Assembly: GCA_024692565.1 (NCBI GenBank)
Contig: JAILMN010000029.1
Coordinates: 1 to 64,000, forward strand
Reading direction: 5' to 3'
DNA from: Paludibacteraceae bacterium
Lineage (GTDB): Bacteria; Bacteroidota; Bacteroidia; Bacteroidales; Paludibacteraceae
Length of the DNA: 64,000 nucleotides
The notes under the pieces were generated by a model. That model made no database searches and was not told the DNA's origin. It saw nothing but the letters and a program-made list of their open reading frames with translations. Position numbers and translations under genes: made by a program. Positions 57,084 to 64,000 of the stretch are shown here, one piece after another; the stretch's first letter is position 1; each line of letters opens with the position of its first letter.

Positions 57084-58781
57084 ATGATAAAAAATCTATT
57101 TACATTACGACATGCCATCGTTGTATGTTTTGCATGCCTTTCTCTGAGTGCATTAGCACAAGAAGGAGATCCGCGGTATATTTACCCCGAGAATGGAATA
57201 GTAAAAGAAATGGATGCGGACTACTTAATGAGCGAAGTACTATATACCTGCCAAGTCGGGAATAAAGTGGGTATTGTAGATAGATTTAAGGATGTGATAA
57301 TTCCCATCGAATACGATGAAATTAAGCATAGCGGGGTTTATTATGATTATTTCCTTATCCGACAGGGGAATAATTGGGGACTTATTAACAAACACGCTGA
57401 GTTTATTTTACCACCCGTTTTAGCATATATTCGATATGATGGTAGAGAACTGCAGTTTATAGTCAGAGAGCATGATGGGCACGAATACAAATTAGACTAT
57501 GCTGATTTGAATTCATATGGTGCATTTTTTGCAGGAAAATACAAGTGGGGAAAATGGTTCTTTATTCGCGAGGATGAAAATACCAAAATTATTTATGTGG
57601 ACGATTATTGGACAAGTGGTGAGTTCAGTGATGGCATGATGCCTATACGAGACGCAGCCACATTTAAATTGGGTTTCATAAACGCTAAGGGAGAGTGGGC
57701 TGTTCCCTGTAAAATGCAATATGCTTCTAACGAATATTATATTCCTGGCCTAAATAAAAAACTTGATTTTCATAATGGCTGCCTCGTTTTAACCCCGCAA
57801 TATAATCACACGGGAGTATATGATCACTCCGGCAATAGATTGTGGAGTATTGCTTCTTTGTACAATGAGCCCAAAACAGGCCAAGTAGTCTCTAATCACG
57901 TGTCCGATTATGTAAAGGGAGGATACGCGTTGATGAGAACTTCGAGGGGCGGGAAAGACGTTTATAAATACGTATCACCTACAGGCAAGAATATTTTTCC
58001 GAATCTAACCAGACAGCATTACGTAGGTAGAGCAACTGAACTGGATGCTCGTCCCATGAGAGAAGGATTAGCTGCCTTTCTTGGAGGCGTAGTTAGCAAA
58101 AATGGAGGCGAACGAGACTACAAGTGGGGGTTCTTTGATAAAAACGGTACTGTCGTTATTCCTGAAAAATATAACGCAGTACATGATTTCCACGAAGGTT
58201 TAGCCGCAGTACAAATGACCGGCATTGACGAGAATCCCTATAAATGGGGCTTTATTGATAAAACGGGAAAGATGGTGATCCCTGCTCGCTTCAGCAAGGA
58301 ACCAAGTGATTTTTCGGAGGGCTTGGCTGTAGTTGAAAAAGCGAATGAAACGAAGGTTTTTATAGACAAAACCGGCAAAGTGGTAAGTATTGAATTTGCA
58401 GATGCGGAACCGTTTTTAAATGGAGCAGCTTTTGTGGCGGTTAATATTGATGGGAATTGGACTAATTTTGCTGTTGATCACACTTTCAATCCCGTTGGGT
58501 CATATTTGGGAGATGTTTTGGGTACTGTAGCTCGGGAGCAATATAAGGCGGCTCGAGAGAACCCCGATATCAAAGTGGATTTATTTCAAACAATGCATGA
58601 CGGTTGTCACGACAGCCGAGGTGAGAAATATTTTATGTATGGACAAAAACCGTTTACGATAGAGCATGTAACGGAAGGAATCGTTCATGTTCGCTATGGT
58701 AAATATGAAAAAGAATCGGAAGATTATTTCTGTGACCAAACGGGACGTGTTATCTTCATTCTCCGCAGAAATGAGTTTTAG
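57084..58781 (+). CDS. WG-repeat protein 2, exported
   Basis: 565-residue protein with a signal peptide (MIKNLFTLRHAIVVCFACLSLSALA) and WG repeats: VGIVDRFKDVIIPIEYDEI, NWGLINKHAEFILPPVLA, KLGFINAKGEWAVPCKMQ, KWGFFDKNGTVVIPEKYNAVHDFHEGLAAVQM, KWGFIDKTGKMVIPARFSKEPSDFSEGLAVVEKANETKVFIDKTGKVVS. The last three match WG-repeat protein 1 in order and wording, and a stretch around GACAAAACCGGCAAAGTGG is shared at the DNA level, so the two arose by duplication. It is more A+T-rich than protein 1. I take the ATG at 57084; a GTG at 57060 is possible. It starts 33 bases after gene 1. Confidence 0.8.
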   Translation: MIKNLFTLRHAIVVCFACLSLSALAQEGDPRYIYPENGIVKEMDADYLMSEVLYTCQVGNKVGIVDRFKDVIIPIEYDEIKHSGVYYDYFLIRQGNNWGLINKHAEFILPPVLAYIRYDGRELQFIVREHDGHEYKLDYADLNSYGAFFAGKYKWGKWFFIREDENTKIIYVDDYWTSGEFSDGMMPIRDAATFKLGFINAKGEWAVPCKMQYASNEYYIPGLNKKLDFHNGCLVLTPQYNHTGVYDHSGNRLWSIASLYNEPKTGQVVSNHVSDYVKGGYALMRTSRGGKDVYKYVSPTGKNIFPNLTRQHYVGRATELDARPMREGLAAFLGGVVSKNGGERDYKWGFFDKNGTVVIPEKYNAVHDFHEGLAAVQMTGIDENPYKWGFIDKTGKMVIPARFSKEPSDFSEGLAVVEKANETKVFIDKTGKVVSIEFADAEPFLNGAAFVAVNIDGNWTNFAVDHTFNPVGSYLGDVLGTVAREQYKAARENPDIKVDLFQTMHDGCHDSRGEKYFMYGQKPFTIEHVTEGIVHVRYGKYEKESEDYFCDQTGRVIFILRRNEF

Positions 58782-58816
58782 GAATATTCGACAAAACAAA
58801 TAAATTTATCAGATAT

Positions 58817-59959
58817 ATGAAAAAACAAACTATTCAATTGCTGGTTTTAGCAATGATTTCAGCGGCAACTATCGGTTGTTCGCAGCAGAAAAAAGTTCAA
58901 GAAATTGACTATTCCCTGATTCCCTATGTATTGTGTCAGGATGGAGGCTGTTTCATGGGTTATATAGACACGCAAGGCAACCCCGTTATTCTACCGCAGT
59001 TCGAAGACGGATGGGCTTTTTCTGACGAGTTGGCTATAGTAAGAAAAAACGGGTTGTGCGGCTTTATCAACAAGGAAGGAGCCTTTGTGATTCCGGCTAT
59101 TTATGACAATGCTGCTATGTTCTTTGACGAGCGCGCTTTTGTACATGAACCCGGTCAGCCTATTACGTGCATCAACACGAACGGAGAAACCGTTTTTGAG
59201 TTAACCGATTGCATCGAGGCAGGCTTCTTCTCTGAAGGTTTAGCACCCGTTTGTAACGCAAGCAAAAAATGGGGATACGTTAATACTGCCGGTGAACAAG
59301 TTATTGCTGCGCAATTCGATGAAGCGTATTGTTTTGCCGAAGGTTGCGCTCGCGTTAAATTAGGCAAACTCTATGGCTTTATCAATCCTAATGGCCAATT
59401 CATCATCAATCCGCAGTATGGCGAAGCCAACGATTTCTCTTGCGGATTAGCGGCCGTGCGAGGAACTGAATACCGCGCAGATTGGAAGTATATCAACAAA
59501 GAGGGGAAATGCGTTCTTACAAACGACAGATACGTAAACATTAACTTCTCCGAAGACCTGATGTGTAACTGGGAGTCGCGTCATCATATGGTCATTCGTA
59601 ACGTGCAGGGAGACTCTCTTGCTGCTACACAGGCTTTTGACGCTGTCGCCCCCTTCTCAGAAGGACTCTGCGCCGTCACCTTGGCTAAGAGCAGCGGATT
59701 TATCGACAAAACCGGTCTGTTAGTTATAAATCCAATTTACGACAATACAGGTCATTTCCATGAAGGAGTCGCAATAATCAAACAAAACGGCAAGTACGGA
59801 TTAGTGGATAAAAAAGGACAACTCGTCGTAGAACCAAAGTATGACTTCATCGGTTCTGCACCGCATTTCCGTCCTCAAGTAAATGAAGGTCTTGTGAAGA
59901 ACACTATGCGGGAATTCTGGTGTAAATTAGATATCAGCAAAAAGAGAAGGAACCGCTAA
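58817..59959 (+). CDS. WG-repeat protein 3, lipoprotein
   Basis: 380-residue predicted lipoprotein (MKKQTIQLLVLAMISAATIGC, Cys21), almost wholly made of WG repeats: FMGYIDTQGNPVILPQFEDGWAF, LCGFINKEGAFVIPAIYDNAAMF, KWGYVNTAGEQVIAAQFDEAYCFAEGCARVKLGKLYGFINPNGQFIINPQYGEANDF, SSGFIDKTGLLVINPIYDNTGHFHEGVAIIKQNGKYGLVDKKGQLVVEPKYDFIG. The repeat array is cleaner than in the two preceding proteins. Anchoring to a membrane differs from its neighbours, which end in ordinary signal cleavage sites. The next gene starts right after the stop. Confidence 0.82.
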   Translation: MKKQTIQLLVLAMISAATIGCSQQKKVQEIDYSLIPYVLCQDGGCFMGYIDTQGNPVILPQFEDGWAFSDELAIVRKNGLCGFINKEGAFVIPAIYDNAAMFFDERAFVHEPGQPITCINTNGETVFELTDCIEAGFFSEGLAPVCNASKKWGYVNTAGEQVIAAQFDEAYCFAEGCARVKLGKLYGFINPNGQFIINPQYGEANDFSCGLAAVRGTEYRADWKYINKEGKCVLTNDRYVNINFSEDLMCNWESRHHMVIRNVQGDSLAATQAFDAVAPFSEGLCAVTLAKSSGFIDKTGLLVINPIYDNTGHFHEGVAIIKQNGKYGLVDKKGQLVVEPKYDFIGSAPHFRPQVNEGLVKNTMREFWCKLDISKKRRNR

Positions 59960-59974
59960 ATGCAACATCGTCAT

Positions 59975-60460
59975 ATGAAGCGAACGATTTATATTCTGGC
60001 CGTTTGTGTGCTCGTGGTGAGCGGGATGATGCTGAGCGGGTGCGGGAAGAAGCCTTCGGCTGTGGAGCAGCGGAGAGCGGAGAAACATGTGCGGGATTCG
60101 GTTGCGCTGATGGAACAGGAGCGCAGTCTTGCGTATTATCAATCGCAGCTGGAGATCCTTGCGCCGCAAGCCGACAGTCTGCTCGCGCTTTTCAAATATG
60201 AGAAAAACGAGAAATATCAAGACCACGGCTACTATGTAGCAACCGGCAAAAACGGGTTGCGCGTGAAGGTGCGTGACGACGGAAAAGGTGATATTTTGTT
60301 GTACCGAGAAGGCAAACGGATTGAGTCGGCAGACGACGAAGCATTCGAGCGTGCGCAACACCTTCACATCGTCATAAATGACATCAACGAACTCGAAAAA
60401 CGTATCCAACACACCTCGTTAGAGGTGCAAAAATACCAAAAAAGACTACAAAAACAATAA
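59975..60460 (+). CDS. Hypothetical coiled-coil lipoprotein
   Basis: 161-residue predicted lipoprotein. I start at the second ATG (59975), giving MKRTIYILAVCVLVVSGMMLSGC with lipobox Cys23; an ATG at 59960, directly after the previous stop, would add five residues. The mature part is charged and helical (EQRRAEKHVRDSVALMEQERSLAYYQSQLEILAPQADSLLALFKYEKNEKYQ), then a short beta part (GLRVKVRDDGKGDILLYREGKRI), then another coiled coil (INDINELEKRIQHTSLEVQKYQKRLQKQ). No family is recognised. It ends the WG-repeat transcript. Confidence 0.7.
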   Translation: MKRTIYILAVCVLVVSGMMLSGCGKKPSAVEQRRAEKHVRDSVALMEQERSLAYYQSQLEILAPQADSLLALFKYEKNEKYQDHGYYVATGKNGLRVKVRDDGKGDILLYREGKRIESADDEAFERAQHLHIVINDINELEKRIQHTSLEVQKYQKRLQKQ

Positions 60461-60465
60461 ATAAT

Positions 60466-60496
60466 TTGCATATAAGCAAAATTATTTGTATCTTTG
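60466..60496 (+). promoter_or_regulatory. Promoter of the SRPBCC-psd-deoC genes
   Basis: TTTGCATATAAGCAAA (-33 TTG at 60466-60468), then TATCTTTG (-7 at 60489-60496), with 20 bases between, followed by GCAGCCG. It probably serves the tightly packed genes to the end of the window. Confidence 0.8.
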
Positions 60497-60532
60497 CAGC
60501 CGAATTTAAAATCATCAATTGTCAACCGTTAT

Positions 60533-60964
60533 ATGGCAGAAGCAAAATACGAGAGCAAAATTTCCTCTGCGCCATGCTCTGCACAGCAGATTTATCGTGT
60601 TCTGAGTAACTTGCAGAATTTAGAGCGCGTACGTGAATTCATCCCGCAGGACAAAGTGCAGGAGATGGAGATCGAGCCCGACCGCGTTCGGATGAAAGTG
60701 GACGGTCTGGGACAGAAAATCACCATCGCCATCGTGGACCGCATTGAGAACGACACCATCAAATTCGGCGCAGAAGGTATCCCTATGCAGGCGAATTTCT
60801 GGATTCAGCTCAAAGAGGTTTCGCCCACGGACACCCGCATCAAGTTGACCGTCAAGGCCGACATCCCGATGATGTTCAAGTTTATGGTGGACAAGAAATT
60901 ACAAACCGGATTGGACCAAGCAGCAGATATGCTTGCGCAATTCCCATATGCACAATGGCAGTAA
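60533..60964 (+). CDS. SRPBCC family protein
   Basis: 143-residue soluble protein of the START/SRPBCC (Bet v1-like) superfamily, which form lipid- or ligand-binding cavities. The N-terminal AEAKYESKISSAPCSAQQIYRVLSNLQNLERVREF matches the family opening (beta strand, then helix with W/L-x-x-L). The strands IEPDRVRMKVDGLGQKITIAIVDRIENDTIKFGAEGIPMQANFWIQLKEV follow, and a long C-terminal helix LQTGLDQAADMLAQFPY. The ligand is unknown. The next gene (psd) starts 1 base after its stop. Confidence 0.82.
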   Translation: MAEAKYESKISSAPCSAQQIYRVLSNLQNLERVREFIPQDKVQEMEIEPDRVRMKVDGLGQKITIAIVDRIENDTIKFGAEGIPMQANFWIQLKEVSPTDTRIKLTVKADIPMMFKFMVDKKLQTGLDQAADMLAQFPYAQWQ

Positions 60965-60965
60965 T

Positions 60966-61736
60966 ATGAAAAGACCCCGCATACATAGAGAAGGACGTGT
61001 ATTGATTGTAGGTACGGTATTCCTTCTCTTCATCATCAACGTGCCGATGTACCTCTATTTCCCTCATTGGATCTTCGGCATCACTCTTTCGTTGACGGCG
61101 TTGCTGCTCGTCTTCGTGACTTATTTCTTCCGCAACCCGGTTCGTGTGCTTGAGATCGATGATCCCAATTTCATCATCGCTCCTGCCGACGGCCGCGTGG
61201 TAGTGGTAGAACCGACCGAAGAGAACGAGTATTTCCGTGAGCGCAAACTGCAAGTATCAATCTTCATGTCGCCGTTCAACGTGCATGCCAACTGGTATCC
61301 GATTGAGGGCAACGTGCTGGTGTCGGAGCATCAGAAAGGTCGTCACAAAGGTGCATGGTTGCCAAAGTCTTCGACGGAGAACGAGCGTTCGCTCGTGGTT
61401 ATTGAGACGCCGTCGAAAGTGCAGATAGCGGTTCGTCAGGTCGCCGGAGCGATGGCTCGACGTATCGTCACTTATGCCAAACCCGGTCATTTCGCACATC
61501 GTAACACGCATCTCGGTTTTATCAAATTAGGTTCGCGCGTCGATATGTACCTGCCGTTGGACACGGAGATGTTCGTGGAAGTAGGTGAGCACGTACGCGG
61601 TAACGAGACCATCATGGGCCGCCTTGCAGACGCGAAACCCGCGAAGGCTGCAAAACCTGCAGCCAAACCCGCGGCAAAGAAAGAACCTGCAAAGGCGGCC
61701 AAACCCAAAGCAACAAAATCCAATGTTAAACAATAA
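60966..61736 (+). CDS. psd: Phosphatidylserine decarboxylase (PSD-A type) with basic C-terminal tail
   Basis: 256-residue pyruvoyl-dependent enzyme making phosphatidylethanolamine from phosphatidylserine at the membrane. Two hydrophobic segments (about 12-32 and 36-55) are followed by NFIIAPADGRVVVV, FMSPFNVHANWYPIEGNV (catalytic His) and FIKLGSRVDMYLP, where self-cleavage at Gly189-Ser190 would create the pyruvoyl group on the small subunit. The last 36 residues are almost only Ala, Lys and Pro (repeated AKPAAK units), a histone H1-like tail not usual for this enzyme. It would remain on the small subunit after processing. The gene starts 1 base after the SRPBCC gene. Confidence 0.92.
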   Translation: MKRPRIHREGRVLIVGTVFLLFIINVPMYLYFPHWIFGITLSLTALLLVFVTYFFRNPVRVLEIDDPNFIIAPADGRVVVVEPTEENEYFRERKLQVSIFMSPFNVHANWYPIEGNVLVSEHQKGRHKGAWLPKSSTENERSLVVIETPSKVQIAVRQVAGAMARRIVTYAKPGHFAHRNTHLGFIKLGSRVDMYLPLDTEMFVEVGEHVRGNETIMGRLADAKPAKAAKPAAKPAAKKEPAKAAKPKATKSNVKQ

Positions 61737-61750
61737 AAACTATTACTACC

Positions 61751-62629
61751 ATGAATTTTGAAGAATTATTTGCGCAGTACCCCTGCCCGTTCAATGATGA
61801 GCAAGTAAAAGCTCAAGTTGCTGACATCGAAGCAAAGCATTTTGCTGAGAATAACAATGTCGAAGTATGGAAAGAATGTCTCCACCAGATCGACTACACG
61901 ACTCTGAGTGCAGACGACACCATCGAGAAAGTAGAGAAGATGGCTAACGCTGTGAACACGTTCGCAGACAAATTCCCGGGTATTCCTAACGTAGCAGCTA
62001 TCTGCGTTTATCCGGCTATGGCTGAGTTCGTTCGCAAAGCCCTCAAGGATCCGAAATTCAACATCGCTTGCTGCTGCGCAGGTTTCCCTGCTGCACAGAC
62101 TTTCCCGGAGATCAAAGTGGCTGAGACCGCTATGGCGCTCAAAGCCGGTGCTACCGAAGTGGACATCGTGCTGAGCGTAGGTAAATTCCTCGAGGGACGC
62201 TACCAGGAGTGCTTCGACGAGATCCGCGAGATCAAGGACGTTTGCAAAGAGCATCACCTCAAAGTGATCCTCGAGACCGGTCTGCTCAAGAGCGCAGAGA
62301 ACATCTGGAAAGCTTCCATCCTCTCAATGGCAGCTGGTTGCGACTTCATCAAGACCTCTACCGGTAAGATCGCTGTGAACGCTACTCCGGAGGCTACATT
62401 CATCATGTGCCAGGCTATCAAAGCATGGAAAGAGAAAGCAGGTATCAAGATGGGTTACAAGCCCGCAGGTGGTGTGTCCACAACCGAAGAGGCTGTGCAA
62501 CACTTCACGCTGGTTAAAGAGATCCTCGGCGAGGATTGGCTCAACAACGAGTGGTTCCGCTTCGGTGCTTCCCGTCTGGCTAACAACCTCCTTTCCTCTA
62601 TCGTAGGTAAAGAAACCAAACACTTCTAA
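61751..62629 (+). CDS. deoC: Deoxyribose-phosphate aldolase
   Basis: 292-residue class I aldolase converting 2-deoxyribose-5-phosphate to acetaldehyde and glyceraldehyde-3-phosphate in deoxynucleoside catabolism. IDYTTLSADDTIEKVEKM opens the barrel. GATEVDIVLSVGKFLEG, LKVILETGLLKSAENIWKASILSMAAGCDFIKTSTGKIAVNATPEATFIMC (Schiff-base Lys in FIKTSTGK) and KPAGGVSTTEEA are family motifs. It is slightly longer than the short E. coli form. The NfnAB-type fusion gene follows by 8 bases. The YjjI/YjjW pair that accompanies deoC in E. coli lies at 4.3-6.5 kb instead. Confidence 0.95.
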   Translation: MNFEELFAQYPCPFNDEQVKAQVADIEAKHFAENNNVEVWKECLHQIDYTTLSADDTIEKVEKMANAVNTFADKFPGIPNVAAICVYPAMAEFVRKALKDPKFNIACCCAGFPAAQTFPEIKVAETAMALKAGATEVDIVLSVGKFLEGRYQECFDEIREIKDVCKEHHLKVILETGLLKSAENIWKASILSMAAGCDFIKTSTGKIAVNATPEATFIMCQAIKAWKEKAGIKMGYKPAGGVSTTEEAVQHFTLVKEILGEDWLNNEWFRFGASRLANNLLSSIVGKETKHF

Positions 62630-62637
62630 GAATTCTA

Positions 62638-64000
62638 ATGAACAAGATTCTATCAAAACGATTCTTTTCGGACAATGTGGCGGAGCTCGTAGTGGAAGCT
62701 CCGCTCATTGCGCGTAGCCGCAGAGCCGGCCATTTTGTTATCATCCGTGTGGACGCTCATTCGGAACGCGTGCCGTTGACCATCTCTGCCGCCGATATCG
62801 AACGCGGCACCATCACGCTCGTCGTTCAGCGTATCGGTGTATCGACGCACAAACTGTTAGCGATGGAGCCCGGCGAATATCTGCATGATGTCGTCGGACC
62901 GCTTGGACGCGCTACGCGTATCGAGAAATACGGTACGGTCGTTTGTGCCTGCGGAGGCGTAGGCGCTGCGCCTATGTTGCCTATCGCTGAGGCACTCAAG
63001 AAAGCCGGCAACCGCGTCATCACCGTCCTGGCTGCACGTAACAAAGACCTACTCATCCTGCGCGATGAACTTGCGCAATGGTCGGACGAAGTGATCATCA
63101 TGACCGATGACGGTTCCGCCGGACAGCAGGGTGTGGTCACCGTAGGTGTGGAGCAAGTGATCCAACGCGAGCAGGTCGACAAATGTATCACGATCGGTCC
63201 TGCCATCATGATGAAGTTCGTGGCACTCACGACCGCCAAATACAACATCCCTACCGAGGCTTCGTTGAACACGATCATGGTTGACGGAACCGGTATGTGC
63301 GGCGCGTGTCGTGTTACCGTGAACGGTAAGACCAAGTTCGTCTGCGTCGATGGACCTGAGTTCGATGCACATGGTGTCGATTGGAACGAGATGCTCAGCC
63401 GAATGAAGTCCTACAAGTCCGAAGAGACCGCTGCGATGGAAGCATACAAGGCTGCGGAGCAGCCGTTAAACGCTCCGAAGGAGCAGTTAAACGCGGCGAA
63501 GCCGCTGTGTAAACCGGAGCCTGTAGCTCCGTTTGAGGGCAAACCCAAAGACCGCGTAGCTATTCCGCGTGTTCAGATGCCGGAATTGCGACCCGAAGTG
63601 CGTGTCAAATCGCTGCACGAAGAGGTCAACCAAGGTCTGACGTTCGAGCAAGCCATCACCGAATCCCATCGTTGTCTCAACTGCCCGAAACCGACTTGTG
63701 TGCAGGGTTGTCCGGTTAATATCAGCATCCCGGGCTTCATCAAGACGCTTGAGAAAGGGGACATTCTCGGTGCCGCTGCGGTCATCAAAGAGAGTTCGTC
63801 TCTGCCTGCCGTTTGCGGTCGTGTCTGCCCGCAAGAGAAACAATGTGAGTCGCAATGTATCCATCTTAAGATGGGTCATCAGGCTGTGGCTATCGGTTAC
63901 CTCGAGCGCTTCTGCGCCGACTTCGCCAATAGTCAGCGCCGTCCGACTGATCAGGCTCGTCCGACCGGTCCGAAGATCGCTGTCGTCGGTTCCGGTCCTG
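62638..64000 (+). CDS. NfnAB-like fusion: DHOD-type NAD-binding subunit plus glutamate synthase small subunit (partial)
   Basis: Open reading frame from ATG 62638 to the window end without a stop (454 codons seen). Residues 1-270 match the FAD/NAD-binding electron-transfer subunit of dihydroorotate dehydrogenase/sulfide dehydrogenase (GHFVIIRVDAHSERVPLTI, CACGGVGAAPMLPIAEALKKAG) with a 2Fe-2S-type end, DGTGMCGACRV. A low-complexity linker (about 275-310) contains a 21-bp duplication (63465-63506). From about residue 315 begins the NADPH-dependent glutamate synthase small-subunit part: HRCLNCPKPTCVQGCPVNISIPGFI, CGRVCPQEKQCESQC, ending in the FAD-binding start KIAVVGSGP. Fused NfnA-NfnB proteins handle electron flow between NADH, NADPH and ferredoxin; bifurcation here is inference. 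Confidence 0.9.
   Translation, partial: MNKILSKRFFSDNVAELVVEAPLIARSRRAGHFVIIRVDAHSERVPLTISAADIERGTITLVVQRIGVSTHKLLAMEPGEYLHDVVGPLGRATRIEKYGTVVCACGGVGAAPMLPIAEALKKAGNRVITVLAARNKDLLILRDELAQWSDEVIIMTDDGSAGQQGVVTVGVEQVIQREQVDKCITIGPAIMMKFVALTTAKYNIPTEASLNTIMVDGTGMCGACRVTVNGKTKFVCVDGPEFDAHGVDWNEMLSRMKSYKSEETAAMEAYKAAEQPLNAPKEQLNAAKPLCKPEPVAPFEGKPKDRVAIPRVQMPELRPEVRVKSLHEEVNQGLTFEQAITESHRCLNCPKPTCVQGCPVNISIPGFIKTLEKGDILGAAAVIKESSSLPAVCGRVCPQEKQCESQCIHLKMGHQAVAIGYLERFCADFANSQRRPTDQARPTGPKIAVVGSGP
63465..63506 (+). repeat. 21-bp tandem duplication in the NfnAB linker
   Basis: Two 21-bp units starting GTTAAACGC (63465-63485 and 63486-63506), each with a small inverted repeat inside (CTCC-GAA-GGAG and GCGGC-GAA-GCCGC). 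A third inverted repeat, GGAGC-CTGTA-GCTCC, follows at 63516-63530. They encode the Ala/Pro/Lys-rich linker between the two fused halves. Confidence 0.7.

Overview
The window looks like a chromosome segment of a Bacteroidales-type bacterium (phylum Bacteroidota). The reasons are: promoters with the TAnnTTTG -7 box; no strong Shine-Dalgarno sequences; a PorX-type regulator and a C-terminal sorting tail of the type IX secretion system (T9SS); a TonB-dependent receptor; DUF4294, DUF4827-like and DUF5686-like proteins; and many lipoproteins. I see no rRNA, tRNA, insertion sequence, prophage or CRISPR array.

Layout. 0-4.3 kb (+): GtrA membrane protein, a fucose-isomerase-like protein, class II fructose-bisphosphate aldolase and an acetyl-CoA/succinate CoA-transferase. 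4.3-6.5 kb (-): a YjjI-type glycyl radical enzyme and its YjjW activase. 6.6-18.6 kb (+): porX, a phosphatase/nuclease-fold protein, ileS, a lipoprotein, an AsmA-like protein, an M3 peptidase and a small membrane protein. 18.5-21.7 kb (-): a TonB receptor under a thiamine pyrophosphate (TPP) riboswitch, and a beta-barrel protein. 21.7-30.4 kb (+): pepD, then rsfS-ftsH-M16 protease-lpxB. 30.4-41.2 kb (-): two long operons, rpmH-rbfA-ftsX-like-lipoprotein-xerD-DUF5686-menA and rfbA-FKBP-like-DUF4827-like-glmM-surE-membrane protein. 41.2-46.1 kb (-): a more A+T-rich secreted-protein operon (a CsgG-like-fold protein and an M4 metallopeptidase) led by a long structured RNA. 46.2-47.5 kb (-): DUF4294 and rhomboid. 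47.7-52.3 kb (+): HU, adk, obgE, a ClC channel and a membrane protein. 52.4-60.5 kb (+): an A+T-rich accessory stretch with a Uma2-like protein, a second copy of the structured leader heading a paralogous secreted-protein operon, a PKD lipoprotein and three WG-repeat proteins in tandem. 60.5-64 kb (+): an SRPBCC protein, phosphatidylserine decarboxylase, deoC and an NfnAB-type fusion cut by the window end.

The most novel signal is the pair of about 175-nt leader RNAs at 45834-46006 (-) and 52898-53072 (+). Each lies between a promoter and a paralogous secreted-protein gene. They fold into the same nested stems, and at several stem positions the two copies differ on both sides so that pairing is kept. 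A terminator-like hairpin follows each, just before the start codon.

Two classes of short-period arrays recur. Heptamer arrays (period 7) occur in leaders and in frame inside gtrA, porX, pepD and the ftsX-like gene. Degenerate 11-nt arrays occur in three intergenic regions and inside ileS. Unit sequences differ between loci while the period is kept.

Promoters here share an extended layout: TTTGC-(A/G)TAT-like -33 region, an A or T tract, and TAnnTTTGCAG. Where both boxes are clear the gap between TTG and TA is almost always 20 nt. At four of them the -7 box lies in an inverted repeat, CCTTTGCAGCCGCAAAGG.
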